Source: Candidatus Omnitrophota bacterium (GTDB lineage Bacteria; Omnitrophota; Gorgyraeia; Gygaellales; JAMWDD01). From it: a DNA stretch of 34,215 bases. Under the pieces are notes generated by a model, which saw only the letters and a list, made by a program, of their open reading frames with translations, was not told the origin of the DNA and did no database searches. Each line of letters opens with the position of its first letter. The stretch's first letter is position 1. The position numbers were made by a program, and so were the translations under genes. Where the stretch lies: assembly GCA_028717645.1 (NCBI GenBank), contig JAQUNK010000011.1, forward strand, positions 1 through 34,215, written 5' to 3'. Shown here one piece after another: positions 1 to 9,167 of the stretch.

Positions 1-804
1 GTAAGGCGGGCGATCAATATAGCGTTCCAGGCGGCGTGTAAGAACAAGCCTATCGAGATGCTCGGCGATATCGTGCATAATGAAGACGTAGTAAAAAAGA
101 TCGAAGCAGCGGGAATAAAAAAGATCCGAAGGCTAGAGCGGGTAAAAAATAAGATCCTGCTTATCCGTGCCCACGGAGCGACCAAAGATATTTTTCTTAA
201 AGCGCGTAGGCTCGGTTACCGGATCATCGATGCCACCTGCCCGATGGTTAAAGAAATCCACAAGATCGCCAAAGATGCGCAAAGGAAAGGCTATTCCCTC
301 ATCGTTATCGGCGATAAACGCCACGATGAGGTCCTGGGAATAATCGGGAATTTAAAAAATAAGGCCCTGGTGATCGACGGCATCAAAAATATTCCCTTAA
401 AAACGATCAAGAAAATAAAAAGGGCGGCAATAGTCGTACAATCAACGCAGGATCTAAGAAAAGCGCTGGAAATTGCGGACTATTTGATGAAATTCATCCC
501 GGAATTAAAATTCTTCAACACTATCTGTAAGCCCACGCGCACCAAACAAGAAGAGATCAGGCTGATGCCGGAGCACAATGACATCATGATCATTCTCGGC
601 TCTAAAAATAGCGCCAATACCAGAAGGCTTTACGAAATATCGAAATCAATAAATAAAAGAAGCTATTGGATCAACTCAAGGCGGGGTATCCAAAAAGGCT
701 GGTTCAAGAACGCCAAAAGCGTCGGGATCAGCGCCGGCGCCTCTACCCCGGAAACAACCATTCAGGACGTAATCGGTTATATCAAAAAGATTACCGCCGC
801 TTGA
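1..804 (+). CDS. ispH: 4-hydroxy-3-methylbut-2-enyl diphosphate reductase (IspH/LytB), 5' end missing
   Basis: Last enzyme of the MEP isoprenoid pathway: it reduces HMBPP to IPP and DMAPP in the cytoplasm with a [4Fe-4S] cluster. The frame is open from base 1 (reading VRRAINIAF, just after the family's first Cys motif CxGV), so the true start and first cluster Cys lie left of the window; the ATG at 58 is internal. Visible family marks are GDIVHNE (substrate His), RAHGA (second His), ATCPMV (second cluster Cys), GDKRHDEVLG (third His and catalytic Glu), VQSTQ (conserved Thr), TICKPTRTKQ (third cluster Cys), GSKNSANT and SAGASTPE near the end. About 268 residues are seen of a usual 280-320. The stop lies two bases from the stop of the convergent neighbour. 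Identification is secure; only the N-terminus is unseen. Confidence 0.96.
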   Translation, partial: VRRAINIAFQAACKNKPIEMLGDIVHNEDVVKKIEAAGIKKIRRLERVKNKILLIRAHGATKDIFLKARRLGYRIIDATCPMVKEIHKIAKDAQRKGYSLIVIGDKRHDEVLGIIGNLKNKALVIDGIKNIPLKTIKKIKRAAIVVQSTQDLRKALEIADYLMKFIPELKFFNTICKPTRTKQEEIRLMPEHNDIMIILGSKNSANTRRLYEISKSINKRSYWINSRRGIQKGWFKNAKSVGISAGASTPETTIQDVIGYIKKITAA

Positions 805-819
805 TCCTATTTGGCGGTA
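792..819. terminator. Hairpin straddling convergent stop codons
   Basis: A 7-bp perfect inverted repeat (TACCGCC / GGCGGTA, 14-base loop) overlaps the last codons of ispH and of the minus-strand gene ending at 807. On the minus strand the stem is followed after three bases by a short T run (TCTTTTTG), which fits an intrinsic terminator for the long minus-strand operon. On the plus strand no T run follows, so termination of ispH there is less certain. Confidence 0.55.
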
Positions 820-1418
820 TCTGCATTTAAAGCATTAATTATCTTTCCTGCTAAATTATCTGCGGCATTGACCAATGCCTCCCTGCCGCCGGTGATCACA
901 TCCATATGCACCGAACCCGCAGAAGCATCAAGATATGCAATAACCTTACCGTCTTTTACACGAATGACCTTTGCTGTAATATTGGCAAAACATGAACGCA
1001 TATTTGACTGGGGCGCGTTTCCTCCAGCAGAAGCAACTGCTTTTCCGCTGATCACATATTGGACACGGGCTAGGTTTCCCAATTTGACAGAAGCTGCGTC
1101 TGAGATATTTACCAGCCTGAACGCCGGGTTCTGTTTGACTACTTTCTGTAACTGCGAAGGTTCAAGCACTGTAATACCTGCCTGGATCAATCTTTGCGCG
1201 AGACTCGCTTCGGTAGCGGAAAGGTCCACTTCACTCGCCCACCAGGCGCGCTGCGGGCCTTCGATATTCTGTTCGGAGATCAGAAGGATAACATTAGGAG
1301 CCTGAATTTTTACCGGGGTAGCGGCAGCTTGCGCATGGAGACTCGGCGCAAATGCGAAAACCAATAATATTACCAACAAGATGGCCATACAAAAAAGAGT
1401 GGATCTTCTTCCAAACAT
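807..1418 (-). CDS. Secreted CsgG/LpoB/FlgT-like envelope protein
   Basis: 203 residues starting at an ATG with an excellent Shine-Dalgarno (AAGGAGGAAAGT). Residues 1-31 form a Sec signal peptide (basic start, long Leu/Val/Ala core, LHAQA cleavage-like site) with no lipobox Cys, so a soluble periplasmic protein is expected. The mature part alternates strands and helices: a hydrophobic strand with ISEQN, a helix (ATEASLAQRLIQAG), TVLEPSQLQKV, then LARVQYVISGKAVA and a strand pair around ITAKVIRVKDGKVIAY, ending in a helix (ALVNAADNLAGKIINAL). This order of 'find the protein, is it present, output variable' resembles the CsgG/LpoB/FlgT C-terminal fold, which in other bacteria serves outer-membrane secretion or peptidoglycan-synthase activation. 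The fold is inferred by eye; the function is not known. It is the last gene of the atp-linked operon. Confidence 0.6.
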   Translation of the reverse strand: MFGRRSTLFCMAILLVILLVFAFAPSLHAQAAATPVKIQAPNVILLISEQNIEGPQRAWWASEVDLSATEASLAQRLIQAGITVLEPSQLQKVVKQNPAFRLVNISDAASVKLGNLARVQYVISGKAVASAGGNAPQSNMRSCFANITAKVIRVKDGKVIAYLDASAGSVHMDVITGGREALVNAADNLAGKIINALNADTAK

Positions 1419-1437
1419 ACTTTCCTCCTTTAATAAA

Positions 1438-1827
1438 TTATAATTCTTTGGGATTTATGGCAATACTAATGATCTTCCATTTACCATTTTCTTTGACCAA
1501 GGTAAACACTACCAGCACTGCCGGTCCGGAAAGAGACGACAGGACGACCTTGACCTTACCGGTATTGCCCTGAAAAGAGCGCTCGCGGAATCGATACCCC
1601 TTATTTTTGGTTAAGAAAGGGAACTGAACAACAAAATTCTTATATTCATCTAAAGATAACGCATCTTTAAATTCGCGCGACGTCAACGCATACGCAGCAT
1701 AAACATCGCCACTGGCTAAAAAACCCAAGTGCTCTTTTACCGGCCTAGCCGCGGCAGAAAGAGAATGCGTTTTAAGGGCAACAACTAGCCCTGTCAGTAA
1801 CAAAATTACTTTTAAAGACCTGGGCAT
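1438..1827 (-). CDS. Small secreted NTF2/DUF4864-like protein
   Basis: 129 residues. Residues 1-25 look like a signal peptide (Arg/Lys start, VILLLTGLVVAL core, LSAAA cleavage region). The mature part opens with a helix (VKEHLGFLASGDVYAAYALTS), then a region with EFKDALSLDEYKNFV, and three or four beta strands, ending KWKIISIAINPKEL. Helix-then-curved-sheet with a terminal GKWKI strand is typical of NTF2-like/DUF4864 periplasmic proteins, where a phrase such as 'DxxAAYAxxSxxF' recurs. No catalytic residue can be named. It sits 4 bases after the AsmA-like gene and 19 bases before the CsgG-like gene, so it is almost surely co-transcribed. Function unknown. Confidence 0.6.
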   Translation of the reverse strand: MPRSLKVILLLTGLVVALKTHSLSAAARPVKEHLGFLASGDVYAAYALTSREFKDALSLDEYKNFVVQFPFLTKNKGYRFRERSFQGNTGKVKVVLSSLSGPAVLVVFTLVKENGKWKIISIAINPKEL

Positions 1828-1831
1828 TGCC

Positions 1832-2776
1832 CTACTTTAATCTTTCTTTTATCTGATATAATACGCCCGCGGCGATTTCGGGTTTGGGTAGCAGGTATTT
1901 TCTTGCTGAAATATTGATCTGCGTGATCCTGGAAGATATCGATTTTAGCTTGATCGTCACCCCCGCACCATTTGCCTGGCCGCTGATTACGCCATCTGCC
2001 ATATTTTCTTTTTCGGCCTTGCCGATACGGTTAAGCACATCCAGGCTTACCTTATATAATTTCTGCATCGGTATGTTGATATTCTCTTCTGCGTAATCTT
2101 TTCCCAAAAGCGTCATACCTGCCGCAGCCGGAAGGAACGCCACGCCGGCCAAAGCAGCTGCCCCGTAGATCGTAGCCCCTCTTATTCCCGCATCCTGCAA
2201 TGGACCGACCAAAATGAGCGCAGCCAACTGCTCGACGCTGGTAATATTTTTGTATGTCTTGCTGGAGTTAACTTCATATACCTCTACTGCCGGAGCAGGC
2301 TCGGCGCTATAATCTTTGTAAATTACCCGGCCTATTTTTAACTTTAATTCATCGATCTGCATGGAAACTTTTTTCTTTTCTTTTGGTTTTGCTTCCTTGC
2401 TCTCGGCAACTTTCAAAGAATCCACGTTTAATTTACCGTCTTTATTTTTCTCCAAGATCAATTCTTTTAATTCCACATCCACATATTTTAAGTGGGTTTT
2501 CCCTTTGAGTAATGAAGCTAAATCGTAACGCACCATTATTTTAGGCAGATCAACCAGGATACCCCTGGTAAAGCCTTTGGGATTATGCATCTTCAGGCCC
2601 GTAATACGCACGGATTGATTAAAAATGCCCAACGAAAATCCCCGTATATCTATTTTTGCGCCCGTAACCTGTGTAGCAACGGCAGAAATCGTCGTCTTCA
2701 GCATCAGGTCTTTGGCAACACACAAAACCACTGCTACGCCAATGACTATCGCCAAAATGAAGAGAATCTTTTTCAT
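1832..2776 (-). CDS. AsmA-like protein with a C-terminal DUF3568-like domain
   Basis: 314 residues with a strong ribosome site (AAAGGAGGGAAC). A single N-terminal membrane segment (residues 4-22) is followed by an AsmA/YhdP-type start: VTGAKIDIRGFSLGIFNQ, then the repeated 'V.I.GL...NP.GF', 'LPKIMVRYDLASLLKGK', 'LKELILEKNKDGKLNVDSL' pattern of bridge-like lipid-transfer proteins. A Lys/Glu-rich linker (about 124-140) leads to a second AsmA-like strand set and then an Ala-rich hydrophobic patch (about 200-225). The last 90 residues (PMQKLYKVSLDVLNRIGKA..., GVISGQANGAGVTIKLKS, ITQINISARK) match the layout of DUF3568 envelope proteins. It overlaps atpC by 4 bases (ATGA), implying translational coupling to the ATP synthase operon. 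Both domain calls are by pattern; the role is unknown. Confidence 0.6.
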   Translation of the reverse strand: MKKILFILAIVIGVAVVLCVAKDLMLKTTISAVATQVTGAKIDIRGFSLGIFNQSVRITGLKMHNPKGFTRGILVDLPKIMVRYDLASLLKGKTHLKYVDVELKELILEKNKDGKLNVDSLKVAESKEAKPKEKKKVSMQIDELKLKIGRVIYKDYSAEPAPAVEVYEVNSSKTYKNITSVEQLAALILVGPLQDAGIRGATIYGAAALAGVAFLPAAAGMTLLGKDYAEENINIPMQKLYKVSLDVLNRIGKAEKENMADGVISGQANGAGVTIKLKSISSRITQINISARKYLLPKPEIAAGVLYQIKERLK

Positions 2777-3051
2777 GTTCCCTCCTTTTTTTCCATGGCC
2801 GATTCCAAGATAAGTGTGGCCTTGTTCTTCAAGACTTCCATAAAACCATTGCCTTCGGTATTGATTATTTTAGCCTGGTTATCCTTATCCCTGATGATGA
2901 TCTTACCTTTAACTATATGTGCAACCAGGGCAGTGTGATTGGCCAATATCCCCATATAACCAAGCTCGGCTGGAACCACCAATGATATTACTTCCGAGCT
3001 ATAAACGGTGCTTGCGGGTGTAACAATATCCAGGTGAAAAACATTACTCAT
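2773..3051 (-). CDS. atpC: F1Fo ATP synthase subunit epsilon, short form
   Basis: Central-stalk subunit that links gamma to the c-ring. The 92 residues cover the N-terminal beta-sandwich: FHLDIVTPASTVYSSEV, VVPAELGYMGILANHTALVA (the family's 'G..G.L..H' signature), then a final strand NKATLILESA. The usual family length is about 130-140 residues; here the C-terminal two-helix domain, which in E. coli and Bacillus inhibits ATP hydrolysis, is reduced to a charged tail (MEKKEGT). The frame ends in an ATGA overlap with the next gene, so this is a natural end and not a visible frameshift. It is preceded by atpD with a 3-base gap. The identity is firm; loss of self-inhibition is inference. Confidence 0.92.
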   Translation of the reverse strand: MSNVFHLDIVTPASTVYSSEVISLVVPAELGYMGILANHTALVAHIVKGKIIIRDKDNQAKIINTEGNGFMEVLKNKATLILESAMEKKEGT

Positions 3052-3054
3052 TCT

Positions 3055-4467
<1,413 letters not shown>

Positions 4468-5322
4468 TTATCCTTTCATAGCATCTGCGGAAGAAACGAC
4501 CTCGATAAGCTCTCTGGTAATATCTGCTTGCCGGATCTTGTTCCTCACTAAAACCAGATCATCCAGTAACTCCACGGCATTGTCTGTAGCCTCATGCATA
4601 GCCATGACCCGAGTCGCATTTTCCGCGGTAAAAGAGCTCAATATTATATTTTTCATTTTCATTGCTACGTAAGCAGGGACCAATTCTTTCAAAATAGTAT
4701 CAATATCCGGCTCTGATAAATATTCCTGGGCCTCGCCGTCACCTCTTTCCACATTAAGGACCTTGCCGATCACCGGCTTCACCCTTGAAGCGGAAATAAA
4801 ATTTGTGTACGCGGCATAAACCTCATCAGCTGCACCGGACAAAAAGGCATGCAGCAGGAATTTAACCAGCTTTTGCGCAACCTCGTAAGAATAATGGCCG
4901 TAGAGCTCAGTATAGGTGTCGGCAATCACGAGTTTTGATTTTTTAAAATGGTTCAGCCCTTTTTTTCCTATAGCCACCAGGCTTAACGCGTAATCTTTGT
5001 TTTTTTCGATGAATTCTTCAGCGATGCGGATAACGTTATTATTATAACTACCACAAAGCCCGGTGTCCGATGTGACCACGCAAAGAATGATCTTTTGTTT
5101 ATTCAGCCGGGGCTTAAGAAGTATATTCTGGGAAGACGGAAAACTGGCCAGAAGATCATTCAGCATCTTTTCCATCCGTGAATAGTACTGCGCAAAGGCA
5201 GAATATTCTTTTTGCAGGGCTTTAAGTTTGGACGACGAAACCATCTCCATCGCCCGCGTGATCTTACGGATGTTCTCAATACTGCGTATCCTTGATTTTA
5301 CCGTTTTAAGCGACTGCGCCAT
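4468..5322 (-). CDS. atpG: F1Fo ATP synthase subunit gamma
   Basis: Rotor shaft of F1, 284 residues (family about 285-290). The N-terminal coiled helix has the classic start (LKTVKSRIRSIENIRKITRAMEMVS region, residues 5-30), the central Rossmann-like part has the signature SDTGLCGSYNNNVIR, and the C-terminal helix ends in the conserved NKIRQADITRELIEVVSSADA region, with ARVMAMHEATDNA before it. It lies between atpA (6-base gap) and atpD (3-base gap). Nothing unusual is visible. Confidence 0.97.
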   Translation of the reverse strand: MAQSLKTVKSRIRSIENIRKITRAMEMVSSSKLKALQKEYSAFAQYYSRMEKMLNDLLASFPSSQNILLKPRLNKQKIILCVVTSDTGLCGSYNNNVIRIAEEFIEKNKDYALSLVAIGKKGLNHFKKSKLVIADTYTELYGHYSYEVAQKLVKFLLHAFLSGAADEVYAAYTNFISASRVKPVIGKVLNVERGDGEAQEYLSEPDIDTILKELVPAYVAMKMKNIILSSFTAENATRVMAMHEATDNAVELLDDLVLVRNKIRQADITRELIEVVSSADAMKG

Positions 5323-5328
5323 AATTAT

Positions 5329-6855
5329 TTATTCGTGCCCTAAAAGGAATTCTTTCTTAAAGTCCGAGATCGCCATGTCTAAACGTTGCATCAGTTCATC
5401 GCTCATTTCTTTCTTGGCATTTATTTCTTCTTCTATATCCGCATGTTTAGCCGCTATATATTTATAAAATCCTTCTTCGAATTTACCCACCGCCTCAAGT
5501 GGCAGGCTATCGAGATATCCCTTATCTCCGGCATAGATGATCATTACCTGTTTTGATAGAGAGAGCACGTCGTATTGCTCCTGTTTTAAAATTTCAACCA
5601 TCCTGGCGCCGCGCACAAGCTGCGCCTGTGTCGACTTATCCAGTTCTGCTCCGAACTGGGCAAAACTGGCTAACTCGCGGTATTGTGCTAAATCCAGACG
5701 TAGCTGTGCTGCTACCTGACGCATGGCTTTTTCCTGTGCCTTGCCGCCTACGCGCGATACGGAGAGACCTACGTTTATCGCCGGACGTACTCCCGCGTAA
5801 AACAGATCGTTTTCCAGATAAATCTGGCCGTCGGTAATAGAGATCACGTTTGTAGGAATATAACTGGTAATATCGCCTGCTTGTGTTTCGATGATCGGAA
5901 GTGCAGTGAGTGAACCGCCGCCAAGATCATCCCTCAATTTTGCCGCGCGCTCAAGGAGCCGTGAATGCAGGTAAAATATGTCTCCCGGATAAGCCTCTCT
6001 TCCGGGAGGCCTTCTTAAAAGCAATGAAATCTGCCGATATGCCTGCGCGTGCTTGGAAAGATCATCATAAATAACCAGCGCGTGCTTTCCGGAATACATA
6101 AATTCTTCAGCTATAGCGCAGCCGGTATAAGGAGCCAGGTATTGCGCTGAAGCACTCGCCCGAGCAGAAGCGCTGACCACGGTGGTATATTCCATGGCCC
6201 CGTGTTTCTCCAGCGTCTCTACCATCGAAACGATATTGGCAACCTTCTGCCCTATTGCGACGTAAACGCAATAAACACCCTTATTCTTCTGATTGATGAT
6301 GGTATCGAGGACGATCGCAGTCTTGCCCGTTTGCCTATCGCCGATCATCAACTCGCGTTGACCGCGGCCGATGGGGATCATAGAGTCAATCGCCTTTATT
6401 CCGGTCTCCAGGGACTCCTTCACCGGCTGGCGCTCGACAACGCTGGGAGCCTGTGCCTCCAGGAGGCGGAATTTATCTTTTGTTATCGCGCCCTTACCAT
6501 CAATAGGCATACCGGCTATATTGATTACGCGGCCGAGTAGCGATTTTCCTACCGGTACCTGCATTACCTTACCCGTTCTTTTGACCAAGTCTCCTTCTTT
6601 TATGTCTCTGTCCGGATTTTCGGTACCCAATATTACCGCGCCGACGCTATCTTCTTCCAGGTTAAGGACGATACCATAAACATCATTTTTAAACTCGACG
6701 ATCTCACCCATCATTACATCATCGAGCCCGTATACGCGGGCAATAGCATCTCCCACCTGCATTACCCTGCCCGTGGATTCGGTCTTCAGGCGAACCCTGA
6801 AATTTTCGAATTCCTTCTTGATAATTGCCGTGATCTCTTCAGGTCTGATATCCAT
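5329..6855 (-). CDS. atpA: F1Fo ATP synthase subunit alpha
   Basis: Non-catalytic nucleotide-binding F1 subunit, 508 residues (normal). It shows the N-terminal membrane-proximal helix, the barrel with [12 protein letters not shown]-loop GDRQTGKT (172-179), [16 protein letters not shown], the arginine-finger region (ISVSRVGG-like [14 protein letters not shown]) and the ADP-binding [12 protein letters not shown] stretch. [19 protein letters not shown] is intact. It is separated from atpH by 6 bases. Confidence 0.98.
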   Translation of the reverse strand: MDIRPEEITAIIKKEFENFRVRLKTESTGRVMQVGDAIARVYGLDDVMMGEIVEFKNDVYGIVLNLEEDSVGAVILGTENPDRDIKEGDLVKRTGKVMQVPVGKSLLGRVINIAGMPIDGKGAITKDKFRLLEAQAPSVVERQPVKESLETGIKAIDSMIPIGRGQRELMIGDRQTGKTAIVLDTIINQKNKGVYCVYVAIGQKVANIVSMVETLEKHGAMEYTTVVSASARASASAQYLAPYTGCAIAEEFMYSGKHALVIYDDLSKHAQAYRQISLLLRRPPGREAYPGDIFYLHSRLLERAAKLRDDLGGGSLTALPIIETQAGDITSYIPTNVISITDGQIYLENDLFYAGVRPAINVGLSVSRVGGKAQEKAMRQVAAQLRLDLAQYRELASFAQFGAELDKSTQAQLVRGARMVEILKQEQYDVLSLSKQVMIIYAGDKGYLDSLPLEAVGKFEEGFYKYIAAKHADIEEEINAKKEMSDELMQRLDMAISDFKKEFLLGHE

Positions 6856-6861
6856 TTTAAG

Positions 6862-7410
6862 TTATGAAATTTTTGTCATTTTGAGCTCATGCCGCAGGTC
6901 TTCCATGCGCCTTTTTAAAGAGCCGTCGATAACGGTATTGCCCACGGCCACTTCGACTCCGGCCAATAAAGACGGGTCCAGCTCCAAATAAAAATACATT
7001 TTTTTACCTAATTTTATTTGTACTTTTTTCTGTATTTCTTTGATGGTTTCTATGTCCAGCAGGTTAGCGCTCTTCAGTACCGCCTCTACCGCCTCACCGT
7101 GAGAATAATTAACCCTGATGTAATCGAGCATTCCGGTCAAGAACATTGTGCGGCCCTTTTCCACCACTAACTTTAAAAAAAACGAAATTTCCTGCGAAAA
7201 GTTATCCTTCAATACTTCGTCGATAAAACGGAACTTTTCAGCCTGGGTAATCGCCGGGCTCAACAGAAGCTCCATGAATTCAGGATTATGGGCGATGATA
7301 TTCTTTAAGGCCTTGATTTGCTCAACGCACCTTTCCAGGCCAATAGTATGTTCGGTGAATTCTATAAACGCCTCGCAATAGCGCCTGACGATTATCTCTC
7401 CCCTGATCAT
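6862..7410 (-). CDS. atpH: F1Fo ATP synthase subunit delta
   Basis: Peripheral-stalk cap that joins the b subunits to the top of F1; 182 residues, as expected. The N-terminal six-helix part begins VRRYCEAFIEF (family 'ARRYAxALFEL'), has the NPEFMELLLSPAI and FLKLVVEKGRTMFL motifs, and the C-terminal domain carries DPSLLAGVEVAVGNTVIDGSLKRRMEDL, the family signature (GG..I..G..V.DGS...RL..L), with its first half as SLLAGVEVAVG. It overlaps atpF by 4 bases (ATGA). The start codon overlap and full domain content make the call safe. Confidence 0.95.
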   Translation of the reverse strand: MIRGEIIVRRYCEAFIEFTEHTIGLERCVEQIKALKNIIAHNPEFMELLLSPAITQAEKFRFIDEVLKDNFSQEISFFLKLVVEKGRTMFLTGMLDYIRVNYSHGEAVEAVLKSANLLDIETIKEIQKKVQIKLGKKMYFYLELDPSLLAGVEVAVGNTVIDGSLKRRMEDLRHELKMTKIS

Positions 7411-7901
7411 GTCTTATCCAGGTTATCCAGGAAACTCTTCACTATGCGCCTGTCCTCTCTGTCGCTCATCTTTTCTTCCAAGAGATGCTCCGTAGCATCA
7501 AGTACCAGGTCCACTACCTCATCCTTCAGTTCCTGCCGGGTCATGGCCAGCTCGCGGTTGGCCTGGGCGCGGGCCTCGATAATTATTTTTTCCGATTCGC
7601 TACGCGCATCGCTTTTTGCCTGCTCGATTATCTTCTGGCCCTCCAGGACGGCCTCCTGTATCTCGGCCTTGGCAGCATCGTCTATTGTTTTAAGCTTGGC
7701 CTCATAATCAGCCATGATCTCCTGAGCCGTCGCTTTTTCTTCTTCTATGCTTTTAAGTTCAGAAGCAATCTTTTCTTTGCGCTCATCCAGCAATTTAAGG
7801 ATCGGCTTCCAGAAAAAGGCACGCAGAATGAAAAAGAGGATCAGAAAACTGACTGTCTGCGCAACCAGCTCGTTGGCACTTAACATGCTTAAGAGTTCCA
7901 T
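7407..7901 (-). CDS. atpF: F1Fo ATP synthase subunit b
   Basis: Peripheral-stalk dimer subunit, 164 residues. One N-terminal membrane helix (about 8-28, LVAQTVSFLILFFILRAFFW) is followed by KPILKLLDERKEKIASELKSIEE and a long charged coiled coil to the C-terminus, with the usual 'A...A..E......R.EA' periodicity (AKAEIQEAVLEGQKIIEQAK). Only one b gene is present and no b' copy follows, so a b2 homodimer is expected. It lies 15 bases after atpE and overlaps atpH. Confidence 0.96.
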   Translation of the reverse strand: MELLSMLSANELVAQTVSFLILFFILRAFFWKPILKLLDERKEKIASELKSIEEEKATAQEIMADYEAKLKTIDDAAKAEIQEAVLEGQKIIEQAKSDARSESEKIIIEARAQANRELAMTRQELKDEVVDLVLDATEHLLEEKMSDREDRRIVKSFLDNLDKT

Positions 7902-7916
7902 ACTCGGCTTATCCTC

Positions 7917-8147
7917 TTAAATTTTTCCCGCAACTACAAATGCGAATACCAATGCATAAATGGTCAGCGCTTCGATGAACGCGCAACCCGTAGCCATGGC
8001 GATGAGGATCTTGGTTGACGCTTCAGGCTGTCTTCCTGTAGCATCCATTGCCGAAGATACGGCCTTGCCCAAGGCTATTGCCGAGCCGAAAGCAGCAATA
8101 CCAACTGCTAACGGCAGGGTAAATGCAAGAAATGATTTATAATCCAT
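7917..8147 (-). CDS. atpE: F1Fo ATP synthase subunit c, proton-type site
   Basis: Ring-forming proteolipid, 76 residues, two membrane helices joined by the polar loop GRQPEA. The ion-binding carboxylate is E59 in helix 2 (CAFIEALT). Ungapped alignment to E. coli and Ilyobacter c through RQPE places L26 at the position of the sodium-ligand Gln32 and A60 at Ser66, so the sodium-binding set is absent and proton coupling is expected. The helix-1 glycine motif is partly replaced (A25, S30, S31 at positions usually Gly). The gene has a GGAGG-type site (AAAGGAGGTTTGGG). It lies between atpB and atpF as in most operons. Confidence 0.97.
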   Translation of the reverse strand: MDYKSFLAFTLPLAVGIAAFGSAIALGKAVSSAMDATGRQPEASTKILIAMATGCAFIEALTIYALVFAFVVAGKI

Positions 8148-8165
8148 CCCAAACCTCCTTTCAAA

Positions 8166-8921
8166 TTATGTTGCTTCTTCTTCGTGTTCTATCAGTATAA
8201 AAGCAAAATATATCGTAGTCAACAGGCAAAAAACTACCGTCTGGATCACGGCGGCGATCAAGATAAGTACAGAGCTGAATAATAAAAGCGGCACACCTTT
8301 TAGCCCGAAACCCGAAAGGACAGCCAAGAGCATATCATCTCCCCAAATATTGCTGCGTAAACGTAAAGACAGTGAAATCGGCTTGACCAGTTCGGAAATA
8401 ATATGCAAGGAAAGCATGAGCAGCGGATAGATCACGGAAAACGCCAGGAATCCTCGCGGCTTTTCCATTAATCTATCCATATACCCGAGGAACCCGAGTT
8501 CGCTAAATGCCGTATATTGCACATAAACAAAAACACACAGCGCCAAAGCCAGCGTAGTCGACCAGCTGGAGGTCGAAGATTTCATGAAAGGAATGATACC
8601 GGAAATATTCATGAAGAGTATGTAGATAAAAAGTGTGCCAATGAACGGGGTATATCTTCTTCCCCGCGGCCCCATTATCCCCGTGATGAAATCATCCAGC
8701 CCGCCCACGAAAGATTCCGCCGCATTCTGTGCCCGTCCGGGAATAAGTTTTCTTTTACGCAAGGCCAGAAAGCCAAGCAGGATCATTATCACCGCAATGA
8801 TCAGGGAAAATATAACGTTCTCCCACAAAAGCAGGAATTTCGCCCAGGGCGTATCTTTTAAGACCCGCTCTAGGTAGGTTACGAGATTCAGTATTTCCGG
8901 CGCAGAGCCTGATTCGTTCAT
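8166..8921 (-). CDS. atpB: F1Fo ATP synthase subunit a
   Basis: Stator channel subunit of Fo, 251 residues. It is predicted to have five to six membrane helices. The essential arginine is in SLSLRLRSNIWGDDML (aligning to the GLRLFGNMYAGE region of E. coli, R210), followed by the last two helices that form the exit half-channel, ending IYFAFILIEHEEEAT. The N-terminal part has PFIGTLFIYILFMNISGIIPF, a normal family motif (T.F..I...N..G..P). The middle has ITGIMGPRGRRYTPFIG. It overlaps the upstream atpZ-like gene by 4 bases. Confidence 0.96.
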   Translation of the reverse strand: MNESGSAPEILNLVTYLERVLKDTPWAKFLLLWENVIFSLIIAVIMILLGFLALRKRKLIPGRAQNAAESFVGGLDDFITGIMGPRGRRYTPFIGTLFIYILFMNISGIIPFMKSSTSSWSTTLALALCVFVYVQYTAFSELGFLGYMDRLMEKPRGFLAFSVIYPLLMLSLHIISELVKPISLSLRLRSNIWGDDMLLAVLSGFGLKGVPLLLFSSVLILIAAVIQTVVFCLLTTIYFAFILIEHEEEAT

Positions 8922-9157
8922 TTTAGGTCTTTTTCCATCTTTATCATTGCCCTGATGATCTTCATGGTCTCGAACAAACTGGCGACTAAGCCCAGAAGAA
9001 TAAGAATAAGCGTCAATTGAAATTTAAGGTGCAAGGTCTTTTCCAGATAATCACCGGCAAAATACCCTGCGATCGGCCCGGAAACCAAAGTAAAAGGTAT
9101 GAATGAAGCGAGGCCGAATATCTTTATCCGCTTATAGAATTCTTTTTTCTTCGTCAC
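8918..9157 (-). CDS. AtpZ/AtpI-like small membrane protein
   Basis: 79 residues with two membrane helices (about 13-33 and 45-63) linked by a short loop with GDYLEKTL; the first contains GPIAGYFAGDYLE and the C-terminus is charged (MIKMEKDLK). This is the layout of AtpZ (F0F1-ATPase subunit, 'ATPase gene 1'), which often precedes atpB and, with AtpI, is linked to magnesium/calcium transport or c-ring assembly. It starts the atp operon, 10 bases after the RND transporter stop, and overlaps atpB by ATGA. No separate AtpI is seen. Position and topology support the call; sequence conservation in this family is low. Confidence 0.82.
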   Translation of the reverse strand: MTKKKEFYKRIKIFGLASFIPFTLVSGPIAGYFAGDYLEKTLHLKFQLTLILILLGLVASLFETMKIIRAMIKMEKDLK

Positions 9158-9167
9158 AAATTACCTG

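Noticed and set aside
811-1305. Plus-strand open frame of 164 codons directly after ispH
   Set aside because: The opposite strand has a signal peptide, good Shine-Dalgarno and coherent secondary structure; this frame starts inside the terminator hairpin and shows none.
7917-8147. Sodium-driven ATP synthase
   Set aside because: The Gln and Ser/Thr sodium ligands are replaced by Leu26 and Ala60 in the c subunit, so only the carboxylate E59 remains.
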